Below are positions 44,653 to 57,077 of a DNA stretch of 64,000 bases, in pieces. A model generated the notes under the pieces. The model saw only the letters and a list, made by a program, of their open reading frames with translations. It made no database searches and was not told the origin of the DNA. The stretch covers positions 5,208,001-5,272,000 of the forward strand of contig CM033752.1 in assembly GCA_019671005.1 (NCBI GenBank), read 5' to 3'. Both the position numbers and the translations under genes were made by a program. The first letter of the stretch is position 1. Every line of letters begins with the position of its first letter. The stretch comes from Hibiscus mutabilis. Taxonomy: Eukaryota > Streptophyta > Magnoliopsida > Malvales > Malvaceae.

Positions 44653-47313
44653 TCAGAATCACTCATTTTTATCCGGGTCTCAGAAATACATATTAGTATA
44701 ATTAATAGTATATTAGTGTTGCATGTATACATTGTATTATATGTTTATTATGTGCATGAGTGTTACTAATATATATATAAGGTGTGGTGTGTGCATGTAT
44801 ATTATAAACTATGTATGTATACGTATTAATGGTACGTGTGTCACGCATGTATCTATAGTTAGTACGAGCGTATTTGTTTAATGTGTGTAGATGTTATGTT
44901 AATTATGTGTGTGATTATATATGTATGAATACTGGTATGTTATAATTAATGTTTGCATAGGTATATACGTATGTATGTGTATTGTTGTTATAATTATACT
45001 ATTAGTAATATTATTGGGCTAATATAAAATGAAAATCCAAAAAATATATTAAACCCAAATAAATAAATTGCAGTCCAAGTCCAATTACAAATCTAATACT
45101 ATTACAAGGCCCGGTTGGCCCAAACCAAACCCTATTTAATTACATTTATTTTGTGTGCAGGTGACTATGGGCCGTTGGATCAAGATCTGATCCAACGGCC
45201 ACGATCCAGCCAAGACAAAATATCTGCCAGCCGCGTGCACATCACGTCTGGACCGTTCGAATGCCACGCTCGCGTGTGGTCCACGCGCAGACTCTTTGAT
45301 ATCCCACGCGCTCTGACCCCTCGACTGCTAAGCCCTACGTGGCACGATCTGGAGCCGTTTCACCAATCTAGGGGTCAGATCTGATCTAACGGCCGAGAAC
45401 ACCTTTGGCCGAACCCCCACACCCCCACAAGAAAAGTTGTAATCGAAAGAAAAAAAATACAAAAGTCAGTCCAGTGGTAAATACTCGTCTCCTTTCTTAT
45501 TTTTTTATTGCATGCATACACAAAAAGATAGGCAGTAAAAAAAAAGAGGGTAGGAAGTCGTACCATCGTCGTCGGTGGGTCTCCCCTCACCAGTGATAAT
45601 CCTTTTCGGCTTTCCCAAGCCGAACGTGGTGAACTGAAAGGAGTGGGAGACCCCTTTGTGGCTTTGTTTTGGGTTGAAAACAAAAAAGAGGGGTTTTTCT
45701 TCGTTTCGTATTTCCTAGATCTAGGACAAATGAAAGCTTTTTCTCTGAATCCAACCTCGGATTCGTGTCGAGGGTAAAGGAATGGTCATTTTGGTGTATT
45801 ATTTGGGGGTCGCCGGCGCCGGCTAGCGGCGGCCGACGGCGAAAAATACGACGGCCGGCCGCCGGATTCTCGGTTTATAGGATGAATTTGAGAGAAAATG
45901 AAGAACGAGGTTGGTTATAAAATTGAAAAAATGAAAGAAATGGGAGAAAATTTGGTTCCGGCCTAAAAAGGCGGTTTTATAGTTGTTATTATTTCGTGAA
46001 ATGGGTAAATTACGTACTAAATCCCCCCGCGCTTTCAATATTTTCACTTCTGTCTCAACGCATGGTATATTTACAACTCTGGTCCCCCTTGTATTTCAAA
46101 ATCTTGCAATCCAGTCCCTAAATTACACCGAATCAGTTTTAAATGGTAAAATTACCCCTTTAACCATCCCGCGTTTTTGAATTTTTCATTTCGACTCTAC
46201 CCCTTGGTCTAATTACAGTTTCAGTCCTTTCAAGTTCGGTCCTATTTGCATTTTCGTCCTTAAATTGCATATTATTATACTTTAATTTCTGCCACTGATG
46301 TTTATTTCTTTTCATTTTGGTCCTGTTTACATGTAAATATTCATGATCGTATTATAATCGTATATGTTGATGTATTCTTTTGCCTTATTATATTTCCCTC
46401 GTATATGCCTTGAGTTTTTATGTTTACATGTATATGTGTGTTAAGTTTATAATGATTATGTATCTTTTTGTTCAGTTATTCGTATTAAGCATGTTATGTT
46501 CTAGTTGACTCGTACACGGTATGTTTTGTATTTTTGTATGTGTGTATGTTCTTTTGGCTTTTTAGGTTACATGTTAGTATATTTTCTTTTTATATATAAT
46601 ATATTGTTCTATATATGTTGAAATGTGTTTTAATATGTATGTCTCTTCGAAGTATATGCTTTTGTCCATACATATATTTATTCGTGTCTTGTTATTGTGA
46701 CATGTTAAATTTGTTTTTATCTACTATTAAGCTTGTTATGTATATGTGTGTTTTAATTACGTATTTTATTTATGTTAGATTGGTATTCTGTTATGTGAAT
46801 ATTTATTGTCTTTAAATTATCTGCCATGTTTTTTATATTTTTGCCACTAAGATTGCATATGATATATAAATTGTTAATGTGGTGCCCTTTTATCCGAGCG
46901 TAAACGGGGCCAGTATCAGGCGTAGTGATAGTGGTTGGGCGTTTACTCTCGGATAACGGGGCCCTTAAAATTTATTCGCAATTATGACCGAATTTTAAAA
47001 TAATCGTCACTTTAACCCGGAAAATCCAATATTAATAAAGCGGTAATTATTAAAGTACCAATTTTGGGCGGTGTGGGGGTGCTAATCCTTCCCCATCCAT
47101 AACCGACTCCCAAACCCAATAGTTTTTGAATCTCTGGTTTTATGGTGTCCGGCCTACCTAAGTGGCCGGTGGCGACTCCATTTTTTTTTAAATGCAGTTT
47201 TTTTAAAACCCCACGGAATAAATATTTTATATCCAAAAAATCACAAACATCTTTCAAACATCCTTCGAAAATCCACGTTTTTTAGCGATATAAGAAAAAA
47301 TGACATCGCTACA
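44653..47313 (+). repeat. Complete LTR in composite B, shared by two internal regions
   Basis: A polypurine tract lies on its left and a primer binding site on its right, so it serves as a 3' LTR for the integrase side and a 5' LTR for the DUF7745/gag side. It ends GACATCGCTACA at 47313. The start reads TCAGAATCACTC where the sister copy reads TGTAATCACTC, so the terminal TG has decayed. The U5-like block carries TGGCGACTCC at 47170-47179. Confidence 0.85.
45170..45200. repeat. Stem-loop palindrome in LTR of composite B
   Basis: GGCCGTTGGATC (45170-45181) and GATCCAACGGCC (45189-45200) are perfectly complementary around a 7-base loop. It corresponds to the 40-bp palindrome in the LTR of A. 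Confidence 0.9.
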
Positions 47314-47315
47314 GA

Positions 47316-47333
47316 TGGCGACTCCGCTGGGGA
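47316..47333 (+). promoter_or_regulatory. Primer binding site (tRNA-Arg type), composite B
   Basis: TGGCGACTCCGCTGGGGA begins two bases after the LTR end. It is the complement of the 3' end of a plant tRNA-Arg (GACTCC..-type acceptor stem plus CCA). Confidence 0.85.
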
Positions 47334-47499
47334 TCTTTTTTGTTTTTCAGAAACAAATAAGAGTCAAGCTTTTAAATAATTACCGCTTTATTAATATTAG
47401 AAATTCCGGGTTAAAGTGACTATTAAATTAACATTCGGTTATAATTGCGTGTTTATTTTAACGTATTTAAAATTTGGCATATAAACATGTTTTTTAAGT

Positions 47500-47765
47500 G
47501 AGGGGAAAACGCTAATGCTTTCGTGGAGATATCGTTCTCCCGTGTAGGCCTAGCAAGTACCTTCGGGGCTCGAGTACCTTATGCTTTCGTAAGGATATCG
47601 TTCCTTCGTGCAGGCATAAGCGAATGGGTCCCCCTGAATTGAACTCGGTTGAAAGGAGCCTATAATGGGTGATGATCGGGGGCCTTGCTACTTTTAGTAG
47701 AGGACAGCAAGGACAATTCGGGTACCTCTTAGCACCAACACTGCATGTAGAGAACATAGAGAAAC
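47500..47765 (+). promoter_or_regulatory. Conserved 5' leader block of composite B
   Basis: Contains GCTTTCGTGGAGATATCGTT and GCTTTCGTAAGGATATCGTT about 65 bp apart, followed by AATGGGTCCCCCTGAATTGA. Shared with elements A and C. Confidence 0.7.
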
Positions 47766-47949
47766 CCACCCCTTTTGAGCCATGCGGATAACCTTAGGTG
47801 TTTTAGACGGGATAAATAGGTTTCTTTGTTTTTGTTTGTTTACCTTATTAAATTTGTCCTTTTATTTGTGTATTTATTAATTCTATCCGGTACTGACTTG
47901 TTTCCTTTTTTGGCTATTTTTTCATGCATTATTACATTCGCATTACATA

Positions 47950-50277
47950 AAGGTACTGGATCAAGTGGTTTACCCGATCAGAAAGTCTTTCACCATGGAA
48001 AAAAGGTGTCTTATAAAAGAGGAACTCAACTTGTCTGTTGGTCAGAAGTCAGCCAGAAGGCCCAAGGGGACAGTTTACCAAGTGAACGCGTGATAGCCGG
48101 GTACACCTATGTGAGTCTTCAACAGAACAACTTAGGGGATCTTCAAAGCATCTGGGAAGAATGGGACCAGAGATTACAAGATAGATTCCATGATAGTTAT
48201 GGTGACATTGCACAGTTGATGTACATTCGGGTCAACCAGCCCCTACTCCGGGCCATTTTTCAGTTCTGGAATCCTGCATTTTGCTGCTTCACCTTCAATG
48301 GACAGGACATGATGCCCACAATAGAAGAATACACCCTCTTCTTAATCATAAAAATGTTCAGGAAGATTGGATTTACGCAAAACCTCCGAGGAATCAGAAT
48401 TACACTTCCAAGCTCAAAACCTTTACCGGAATGAGGGACGATTGGGTCAATGGCTTGATCCGACTTCGAGGAGATAGTACAGTATTTGCATGGGAAAACA
48501 TTCGAGACATCATACCTGCACATCCGGATGAGGAGAAAAAGTTAGACATGCTTGCCTTGGGAATATATGGATTGGTGATCTTCCCAAGAATTCTGGGAAA
48601 CATTGATGTGGCCATTCTAGATTTGTTTGAGCGGATAAAACGGCGAGCAAACCCAGTACCAGCTATTTTGGCCGAGACCTTTATTTCTCTAAATGCCAGT
48701 CGGAAGCACGAAGAATGGCATTTTCGATGATGCGCACAACTATTACAGGTATGGATTCAGAGCCACATATGGAAGACATCGACGAGGGTTCTGCCAAGAA
48801 TATCCTTCCGAGATTTTTCGCCTTTACAGGAATACTTAACAAAAGAGTGGCGAGACGACTTGAAAACAAGAAAATGGGCCGGTTTCTTCAGGAATATCCA
48901 AGGCGAGGACATAGTATGGAGGGTCTCGTGGCTCGGTAGAGTTAATTACTTTTTATATAGTTGTGGTGATTTCAATTGGCTGATGATGTTAGGACTACAT
49001 GGAGGAATTGCTTGTGCCCCACTTCTGGTGTCCCGACAATTCGGATCGCGACAGTTCATTCCCAACACCGCCGGGTTAAGCCGAACTGAATTTCTTTTTA
49101 AATGGGAGTTCAAAGAAAAAGTTCAGACTATGATAAGGGCTTGGGATCATTGTTACCGGATTAGGGTGGAATGAGACACCGAGTACATGACCACCCCAGA
49201 CTATGATCTTTGGAGACGTTTGAGGGTAAATGATATGATTCCCGAATCTGATCAAGGACCAGCAGTGTCACTCGAAGAGCTTACAAGGGTGGTACCGTCT
49301 GAAGCTGATATTTTACAGAATGAACTCGAAGAAATTAAAAAGAAAATGGACATCCAACAGACTCAACATGCGAGTGAGCTCTATAAGGAAAGCTTAGAGG
49401 TTGACGAGCGGGACGGGATCATTAGGCAGTTGAAGAAATTAAATGCAGATTTGAGCGACAAGAACACTCTTTATCAAAAAGATGCCCTTCTATTACAAGC
49501 AAAAATACAGAAGGCCGGCCGGAGTCAATTCATAGCTGTGGAAAGAGAAAGAATGAAAGACATCCGTTTGGTGGAAGAAGAACGAGAAATCAACAAGAGA
49601 GCGATCGAGAAAGAGATAGAAAGCTGCCGTTTGGCTATCGAGGAAGAAAAACGGTTCGCCAAGAAGGCCATTGATCAAGAAAAAGAAAGGTTCAGGCAAG
49701 AATCAGCAAGGGAAAACAAGTTGTCCATCATGAGAGAGAAAGCGTCGCCGTATGGAAAAGAAAGTCCATGAGTAGCCGAAATAGACTGTTAGAGATGCAA
49801 AAACTGTACGATGACACTATTCAAAGTCTGGAAAACCAAAGTCAGAATGGCGAATTAAAAGGAAAGGTGGCTGAAGTTGAACACTCCCTTCGAATGTACT
49901 GCCAGAGAAATAGCTTTGCTGAGCTGCAAGAAAGAGAGCGCGAAGTGGGCGTGTTACGAGCACAGATTAAGTCTCTCGAAGCAACTGTTGAGGATTACAA
50001 GGAAATAATTAGTGTGTTCGAGGAGGCTGCAGCCGGAGGGGACACCTATTGGCAAAAGAGATTTCGTGACGCTGCCCGAATGGTACAGGATAGGGACCAA
50101 TATTACGCAAACCTGATGGTGGACATACAGCGAGTCGCCAGGCATGTGAATGATTTGGCTGTCGAGGCTGAAACACTCCGACCTTTCATAGTCCCAGAAA
50201 TGGAAGAAGCTCCCAGGTTCCTCAAGCTGCTCAGGGCAATTAGAAAATTAGGAGATAGAGCTAGAGCTTATCTATAA
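47950..50277 (+). pseudogene. DUF7745-like plus coiled-coil accessory ORF of composite B (frameshifted)
   Basis: Pieces in order: 47995 to about 48340 (with VNQPLLRAIFQFWNPAFCCF and PTIEEYTLFL), 48340-48730 (ENIRDIIPAHPDEEKKLDM, ALGIYGLVIFPRILG, PVPAILAETF.SLNA), 48860-49171 (SCGDFNWLMMLGLHGGI, SRQFIPNTAGL), then 49187-49771 and 49768-50277 (a long charged coiled coil ending in LRAIRKLGDRARAYL). The order and motifs match the plant retroelement-linked proteins labelled DUF7745, in which globular region and coiled coil are one polypeptide. Breaks are frame changes near 48340, between about 48710 and 48870, and near 49765, plus an in-frame TGA at 49172. It sits between PBS/leader and gag on the same strand, so it is part of the element. 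The function of the family is not established. Confidence 0.7.
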
Positions 50278-50564
50278 GGCTTTGTGTTGTATTTAGCTCT
50301 TTTGTATTAGGAATCTTCATTTTGTAATACAAACTCTGTTGTAATTTAACCCCTTTAATTCCCGTGGAAGTAGTTCAAAAGGGTGATTACCAGCGGAATC
50401 AGTACCTTATCTGCATAAATTCTTGCATTTGCATCATGACATTCGCATCATTATACATGCATTTATTTCTTGCAACTATATTAACATTATGAATATTGTG
50501 GCGTTGTGTGTAGTTAACCCGTAATCATTCATCACCCATACCTTACCGGTTACAAAGCAAGCTC

Positions 50565-52614
50565 ATGGAAGATAGGATAATCAGTCTAGAAAAAAAGGCA
50601 AAAAGAGCTCGAGACAAGGCTTGAAGAGGCCCAAAGAAGCCTCAGTGATCAGATTGCGCAGTCACAAGCATCTATAGTATCTGACATAACCGCATTGTTG
50701 GCTAAGAGTCTTGGAAAAAGAGTGGAAGAAGAAAATGTTCAAGAGCCAGAGGGTACCCCAGCTCACTACAAGGTTCAACCAACTGCACCGAATCCGGCTA
50801 GAAAGGTGTATATCGACCCTGCAGGAATGTTATCTAGTTTTCAAATAGGGGTACCTGAAACTCAACCCCTAGACGCTGAAGCACTCTATGAAGAAGAGGT
50901 GCCAGACCTGAACATGGTTGAAAAGATCAGGACCGAGGTAGAGAAAAAGTGGGAGGAGAGGTTTCGCCTCATGGAGGAAAAATTTAAAACGTTACAATCT
51001 AATGAAGAATCAGGAAATGGCGCTAGCGACTTAAGTCTGGTGTCCGATCTTGTCCTACCGCCAAAATTTAAAACGCCAGATTTCAACAAATACGATGGAA
51101 CCACGTGTCCTTCCGCATACATAACAATGTACTATCGAAAGATGGCGGCCTACCATAAGGACGAAAAGCTACTAATCCATTGTTTCCAGGACAGCCTAAC
51201 TGGAGCGGCGTTACGGTGGTACACCCAGTTGAGCAAGGCAAATGTTAAGACATGGAAAGATCCGTCAAGAGCATTTACTGAGCAATACAAGCATGTGACA
51301 GACATGACCCCCAGCAGAATTATGTTGGAAAATATGGGGCAGAAGTCCAACGAAAGCCTGCGGCAATACGCCCAAAGGTGGCGGGAAGTGGCCGCCCAAA
51401 TTCAGCCACCCATCCCGGAACATGAAATTACGCCGTTATTTGTTAATACTCTGAAGGGGGCACTCTTTGATCGCCTCATTAATAACACAACGCAGTGCTT
51501 TGCTGACTTAATCAGGACCGGGGAGTCCCTTGAATTGGCAATTAAGAGTGGTAGAATTGATGGCGGGGAAGGGTCTCGGAAGTATAGCAAGAGAAATGAA
51601 GTAAACACCACCAGCATTTATACCGCCCCGAAGAACTTCACAGTCTCACAGCCACAAGCACTTGTGGGAAAAACATAAAACTCGAATCAAAGAGATGAGA
51701 GAATCGCCAGAAAAGAGAAAGAGAGAAGAACTTTCACTCCCCTACCTGTTTCGTACTCAAAACTTTATTCCCAGTTGTATAAAGCAGACCTGGTCCATCC
51801 ATACATCGTTACTCCTGTCAATCCGCCCTTCCCTTTTTGGTATAATCCGAACGCACATTGCTACTATCATGGCGGTACCCCTGGACATCCCTACGAGAAC
51901 TACCTTGCTTTCAAAAAACTTGTGCAGAATTTAATCGATTCCGGGATATTGAAGTTTGAAGAGCCGAGTGTAGCCAACAACCCGCTGCCTAATCATGGGA
52001 ACAGAGGAGTAAATGTTATTGAAGAATACTTTACCATGAGGATTAAGGATGATGTGTCAGAAATCAAATCTCCTTTACGATGGGCATTTCAACAGTCATG
52101 CATGGCTCGTGTGATCGACAAAGGCATGATAACAAGGTAGAAGGGATGTGGAGAGTATTACGAATTCCACCAAAATGAAGGACATGAGATCCAAGAGTGC
52201 GATGAGTTCAAGAGATTGGTACAACAATTAATGAATGAAAAACAAATAGAATTCTTCGAGGAGCCCATGGGGAAGAAGGGGTCGGACGTACACATGACGG
52301 ATAGCCCCAAATCTAAATATGGGAAGGATAGACCTTTTATCATCTCTCCCAGGCCAGGGAATGCAGGTGCCTCCCAAGGAGAGACCAGCAAGATAAGTCT
52401 CAGGATCATCATTTCAGCACCATCCCCATTCTCATTCAAGGATATGCGGCAAACCCCCTGGAATTATGTTGTAAATGTGACCACGCCAGAAAAACTAGAA
52501 CATGGTCAGGTAAAAGAGCATACGCTGAAAGACCAACAAAGGCAGGACGACGTAAACGTTGGTGAGGCAGGCCATTTCATAAGAAGCGGCCGATGTTATT
52601 ATAACCAATACTAA
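50565..52614 (+). pseudogene. gag of composite B (frameshifted, truncated before protease)
   Basis: Starts at an ATG near 50565, with a frame slip near 50605. The main open part (50695-51678) has the retrotransposon gag core: DLVLPPKFKTPDFNKYDG, a DSLTGAALRWYTQL segment and ESLRQYAQRWREVAAQ. A frame change near 51650 leads to 51775-52137, with CYYHGGTPGHPYEN, a zinc-binding-like motif whose last Cys is replaced by Tyr. A TAG at 52138 interrupts the frame, which then continues (EYYEFHQNEGHEIQECDEFK and so on) to 52614. Homology ends just after a RSGRCY segment, where the aspartic protease would be expected next. The rest of pol and the 3' LTR are absent. Confidence 0.82.
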
Positions 52615-53344
52615 TGATAGTGACCAAAATAAAAATAAATTAAAAATTTAATAATTATAAAAAAAAAAGTTGGTTTTGATGGCAAAGTAAAAGTGTCATA
52701 AAAGTTCAGTAACTACATGTATAGTTTACTCTTAATTTTATAAAAAATGAGATATTAAAAATAAATATTTTAATTTTTTATATAAATCTAGCAAAAATGG
52801 CCACTTTTATTTAACGATTTTCATTAAAAAGTCCAATCAAATCAATTTGAAAGAAAACAAATTCATGAAAATCAGCCTTAAATATGTGTATTATTATATG
52901 TCGTGGCATGAAATTAGAAACCTCCGTAGAATTAGGCACGTTTATTATTTGATTAAAATTTAATTAATAGATTGAAATTGAAATCTAATTCAATTAATTG
53001 ATCAGTTAATTAAGTGTTCGATCGATTAATAATTAATTAATTTTTATTTGGATATCGATTAATTCAATTCTAAAACTGGTTAATTAACAGAAAATATTAA
53101 ATATATTTATTATTATATATTACTTGTATATTTTAAGCCTAGACCCATTGAGATGTCAATAGATCTAACTAATTTTTAACTTCAGACCTATTAAGATTTT
53201 AAGAAGCAACCAATTTTTAACTCAAATGAAAAAATACAACCAAATTTTAAGTTAATTTGAAAATCGACCGAATTAATTAAATTTTGTTCAATTCAATTAA
53301 TATTTTCAAATAAATTTTAGTTGGATCAACGATTATAGTAAAAA
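52615..53344. other. AT-rich spacer between gag break and LINE
   Basis: No gene or repeat family recognised. It contains TTAATTAATT-rich stretches near 52960-53050. Confidence 0.5.
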
Positions 53345-56238
53345 TTGGTTCCAGTGAAGGGGCTGAATGTTGAATTCCAAAAAAGTTAAGTGTGAGTTCC
53401 AAAATGTTACTTGAAGCACCGTTCTCTGAGGAGGAAGTATGGGCAGCCATTTCTTGTGCGGATGGATCGAGGGCTTCAGGGCCGGATGGTTTCAATTTGG
53501 AGTTCTTCAAGAAGTTTTGGCCTCAAGTCAAGAAAGGAACCATGGATTTTTTCGACATGTTCTTCAAAGGGAAGTTGTCTGACAAGTCAATGAATCACTC
53601 ATTCATAACACTGATTCCCAAAGTCTCGAACCCAAAAGTCATTGAAGATTTTAGGCCAATATCTCTTGTGGGCAGTGTATACAAAATCCTGGCTAGAGTC
53701 CTTTCTAGAAGATTATCAGTGTGCATCGAAGAAGTTGTAGGCAAGTCACAGTTTGCTTTCGTTCCCGAAAAACAAATTACAGATTGCTCCTTCATTGCAA
53801 ATGAGACTATCGACGATCTAAGACGAAGAAAGAGAGCATCTATCATTTTCAAAGCTGATTTTAGTAAGGCCTATGACACTGTAGATTGGTCTTTTCTCGA
53901 TTTGGTTATGGAAAAAATGGGTTTAGGCCGACTATGGCGGAGCTGGATGAAATTGTGTATTTCGACGCCTTCTATCTCGGTTTTGGTGAATGGTTCTCCA
54001 TCCAACAGTTTTCAACATTAAGAGGGGATTAAGGCAAGGGTGTCCGCTATCCCTCTCCTATTCAACCTCATTGGTGAAGCTCTGAGTGTTTTGATTCGTA
54101 AGGCAGTTGATACCGGATTGATTAATGGTGTAAAAGTTGGCAGTGGTAATCTGTGCTTATCTCACATTCAGTTTGCTGATGATTTGTTAGTTTTCGTTGA
54201 GGCTAACGAAGGGGTTGTGGCTAATATCAAAAGAATTTTAAAGGTTTTCGAAGTGGCTGCCGGTTTGAAGCTAAATAGTAAGAAGACAAAGCTATATGAG
54301 GTAAATGTTGATGATAGTACTGTTCGCATATGGGCTGAAAATAGTCAATGTACTGTTGACATTTTTTCAACAGTGTACCTAGGTCTCCTCCTCGGTCATG
54401 TTCGTAACTCTATTGCTCTATGGAATCCTATCTTCGACAAACTTCAAAAGAGACTTGAAGGATGGAAGGGAAAGTGTTTATCTTTTGGAGGTCGTATCAC
54501 CCTAATCAACTCAGTTCTTGTAAATTTGCCCGTCTATTTCTTATCCCTTTTTTCAAATGCCAGTGGCAGTGGTCACGAAGTTAAATAGCAAACTTTTTAT
54601 GGGGACACTCAAAGGATCACCCTATTCATTGGGTACGCTGGGATACAGTGAGCAAACCAAAATTGCAAGGCGGTATGGGCGTGGTCAATCTACAAGTAAG
54701 AAATAGAGCTCTACTAAATAAGTGGTCGTGGCCGGACATATTATGGAGGAAAATCATAGTGGCAAAATATGATTACGACTCCTCAACTCTGTTACCGAGA
54801 CCTATTCAGCAGAGGAAATCATCGTGGGTATGGAAGAATATAACGAGATCACTAGTTTCATCCGAAGACGTATTTACAAAGAATATCAGATGTATAGCTG
54901 GTGATGGAAGATTCATCAATCTTTAGGAGGATTATTGGACTGAAAAACCATCCCTAAAATCATCTTTTTCGTAATTTATGCTGTAGCTAAAAAGAAATCT
55001 GGAAAGGTCATTGAGTTTGGGTCAAAGGTGAATGAGATATGGCATTGAAATATCGAACTGAGAAGGCCCTTTTTCAATTGGAAACTCCGCATTTGGAATG
55101 AGTTTCTCAACATCATAAATAGGGCAGTTAGATGCACAAATTTTACAGACGGTTTAAAATGGACTGGATCCTCAACAGGGGTCTATTCTCCTAAAGCGTG
55201 TTGTAGCATTGCTTCAACCGTGGGGGGCGGTGATGAGAGTGTGTGGAAAATTGTATGGTCGAACTTCGCCCCACCCAAAGTGGAAGCCTTCGTTTGGAAG
55301 GCAGCTTATCAAAGATTACCTACCTTGTTCGAGTTATCAAAACGTGGCGTTCCACTTTCTACTGTTTGTCTGTGTATTATGCTCCAAAGAAATCGAAACG
55401 GCTAATCACCTTTTCTGTAAATGTTCTGTGGTTTGGAAATTATGGCAAAGATGGTGCAGGTTTTGGATGATCTATTTTGTGTTCCCATGGGATGTAAAAA
55501 GTCTTCTTATTGCTTGGGAGACCCAACCAATAAAACCTTCTATTAAACCAATTTGGATCATGGCTTTGTTTGGAATCATTTGGACTGTTTGGTTGAGTAG
55601 AAATGAGTGCATTTTCAATGGAAAAAGCTGGGACAAAGATCAGGTGTTCGATCTAGCTTTATTGAGAATTGGATTTTCGTGCAAATCAAAGTGGCCATGT
55701 TCAATCTCATCTATTAGTGACTTTCTACGTTGCCCATACGCCGTTGCTGTTTTGCACCCTTCTAAGCAGTGCCCCCTATTGGATCATGGTCTGCTCCCCT
55801 TTGGGTACGCTCAAATTCAACGTTGATGCCGCTGTCCGTGGAAGCTACGGGGAAGCTAGGATCGGTGGTGTGCTCCGGGATCACGAAGGTAAGCTTCTCT
55901 GCAAATTCTCAAGATCGACTGGCATTTCAGACCCTACCCATGCTGAATTACTGGCCATTTTTGAAGCCTGTACCGTGTTCCCCAAATTAAAATGGTGTTT
56001 ATCCCATTCTCTATTTATTAAATCGGATAATATCCTTGCCGTAAACTGGATTGAAAAGCCTGCTGTGACCCTAGTGATTTTCTCTAAGTTGGCTAAGGAC
56101 TGCAAGGATCTATGTTCTGGTTTTGGGTGGAAAGTTGGGTTTGCTTTTAGAGAAAACAATTATGCTGCACATATTTTGGCGAAACAGGAAATCGAAAGGA
56201 GAGAAAGTCTCCTATGGGTCTGCGAGGATGGTAGCTAA
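53345..56238 (+). pseudogene. LINE ORF2: reverse transcriptase, zf-RVT and RNase H pieces
   Basis: 53392-54021 carries the RT fingers and palm (GSRASGPDGFN, NHSFITLIPKV, DFRPISLVGS.YKILA, IIFKADFSKAYDTVDW with catalytic Asp). A frame break near 54020 leads to 54040-54588 with CPLSLLLFNL-type sequence and the catalytic FADDLLVF. 54648-54926 (KLQGGMGVVNLQVRN, WSWPDILWRKII) and 55209-55830 (VWKIVWSNFAPPKVEAFVWK, then the FCKCSVVWKLWQRW zinc-ribbon-like region) are split by stops and frame changes. 55805-56238 is an RNase H of the RVT_3 type: KFNVDAAV, HAELLAI and KSDNILAV supply the acidic residues. At least four frame breaks make it inactive. Confidence 0.88.
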
Positions 56239-56690
56239 ATCGAACTAATGGTTTTATGTGAGAAAGGTACTAAGCCAGGGTGATGCGCACTCACCAAGTG
56301 TAGACCAATTTTTGAGGGTTGCTTCCCTTATCGAGATTGCTATATGGGGGTTGTCTCAAGCATGTGCGCAGGGGGTTTTCAATATGATGACACTTCTAGT
56401 TTTGGTGAGTCTCTTGTCCTAATGTTATTCTTTAGTTATCTGTCGAGGTGCTGCCTTAGTGCTTTGTTTAAGGAAAATGTAAGTTTCTGTTGTCTTGCCT
56501 GGGGTATCAATATAGGTGCATTATGGCTATGTGTGTGCGATGTTTGCTTTCGTTGTATGACATTATCGTGGTGCATCTTTTTCTTTCACTTACGTTTAGG
56601 GAGATTTTTTAATGAGGCTTATATTATGCCTAGTATTGTATGCTTACCATCAATGAAATCGTACAATGCGTTTATCCTTTCAAAAAAAAA
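53345..56690 (+). mobile_element. LINE (non-LTR) retrotransposon, 5' truncated, with poly(A)
   Basis: Sense-strand order is reverse transcriptase, zf-RVT-like region, RNase H, 3' UTR and a nine-A tail at 56682-56690, directly after a CAATGAAATCGTACAATGCG 3' end. The endonuclease half is missing, consistent with 5' truncation during target-primed reverse transcription. I could not establish target duplications. Confidence 0.85.
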
Positions 56691-57077
56691 TTGCTTAAGT
56701 TGGTTCGGCCACAAACTGAATGAATAATGCAATAAATTAGGACTTAATTAAAATATAACTAAAAGTTTGGGATATTTACATAAATAACAAAAGTTTTGTA
56801 TCCTTTCTATAATTGTCCCATTAACAAAAGAAACTTCTACGAAACAGAGAAAGACGAAAGCAGGAAGAAAAACGACGTTGTCATTCCTTCATCGCTGAAT
56901 TTTCTCTCCCCCCAAACAACCCGAAAAATTAGGGTTAGGGTTTTAAAAAAACCCAGACCAGAAGTAAAAAAAAAAAAACAACAACGAGATTTACTTCTTC
57001 TAATTCTTGTCGGAAAACCTCCCAAAAAGAAGCCCTTTTTAAGGTTTTCTCTTTAGAGTATCCTTTGAAAAGTTAAA
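56691..57077 (+). promoter_or_regulatory. Promoter and 5' UTR of the RPK2-like gene
   Basis: Only 387 bp separate the LINE tail from the ATG. The stretch nearest the start (about 56880-57077) is rich in C/T and A runs, as in plant 5' UTRs. No TATA box is assigned with confidence. Distal promoter elements, if any, would have to lie upstream of or within the LINE. Confidence 0.5.

Noticed and set aside
47316..47333. Part of a tRNA-Arg gene
   Set aside because: Only the complement of the tRNA 3' end is present, two bases after an LTR. This is a primer binding site.
47826..50277. Host protein-coding gene at the DUF7745/coiled-coil region
   Set aside because: Several frame changes and a stop break it, and it lies between an LTR/PBS and gag on the same strand. 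Retroelement cargo is the simpler reading.
53345..56706. TTGGTTC at both ends of the LINE as a target duplication
   Set aside because: The right copy is nine bases beyond the poly(A) and the match is only seven bases, so it is probably chance.
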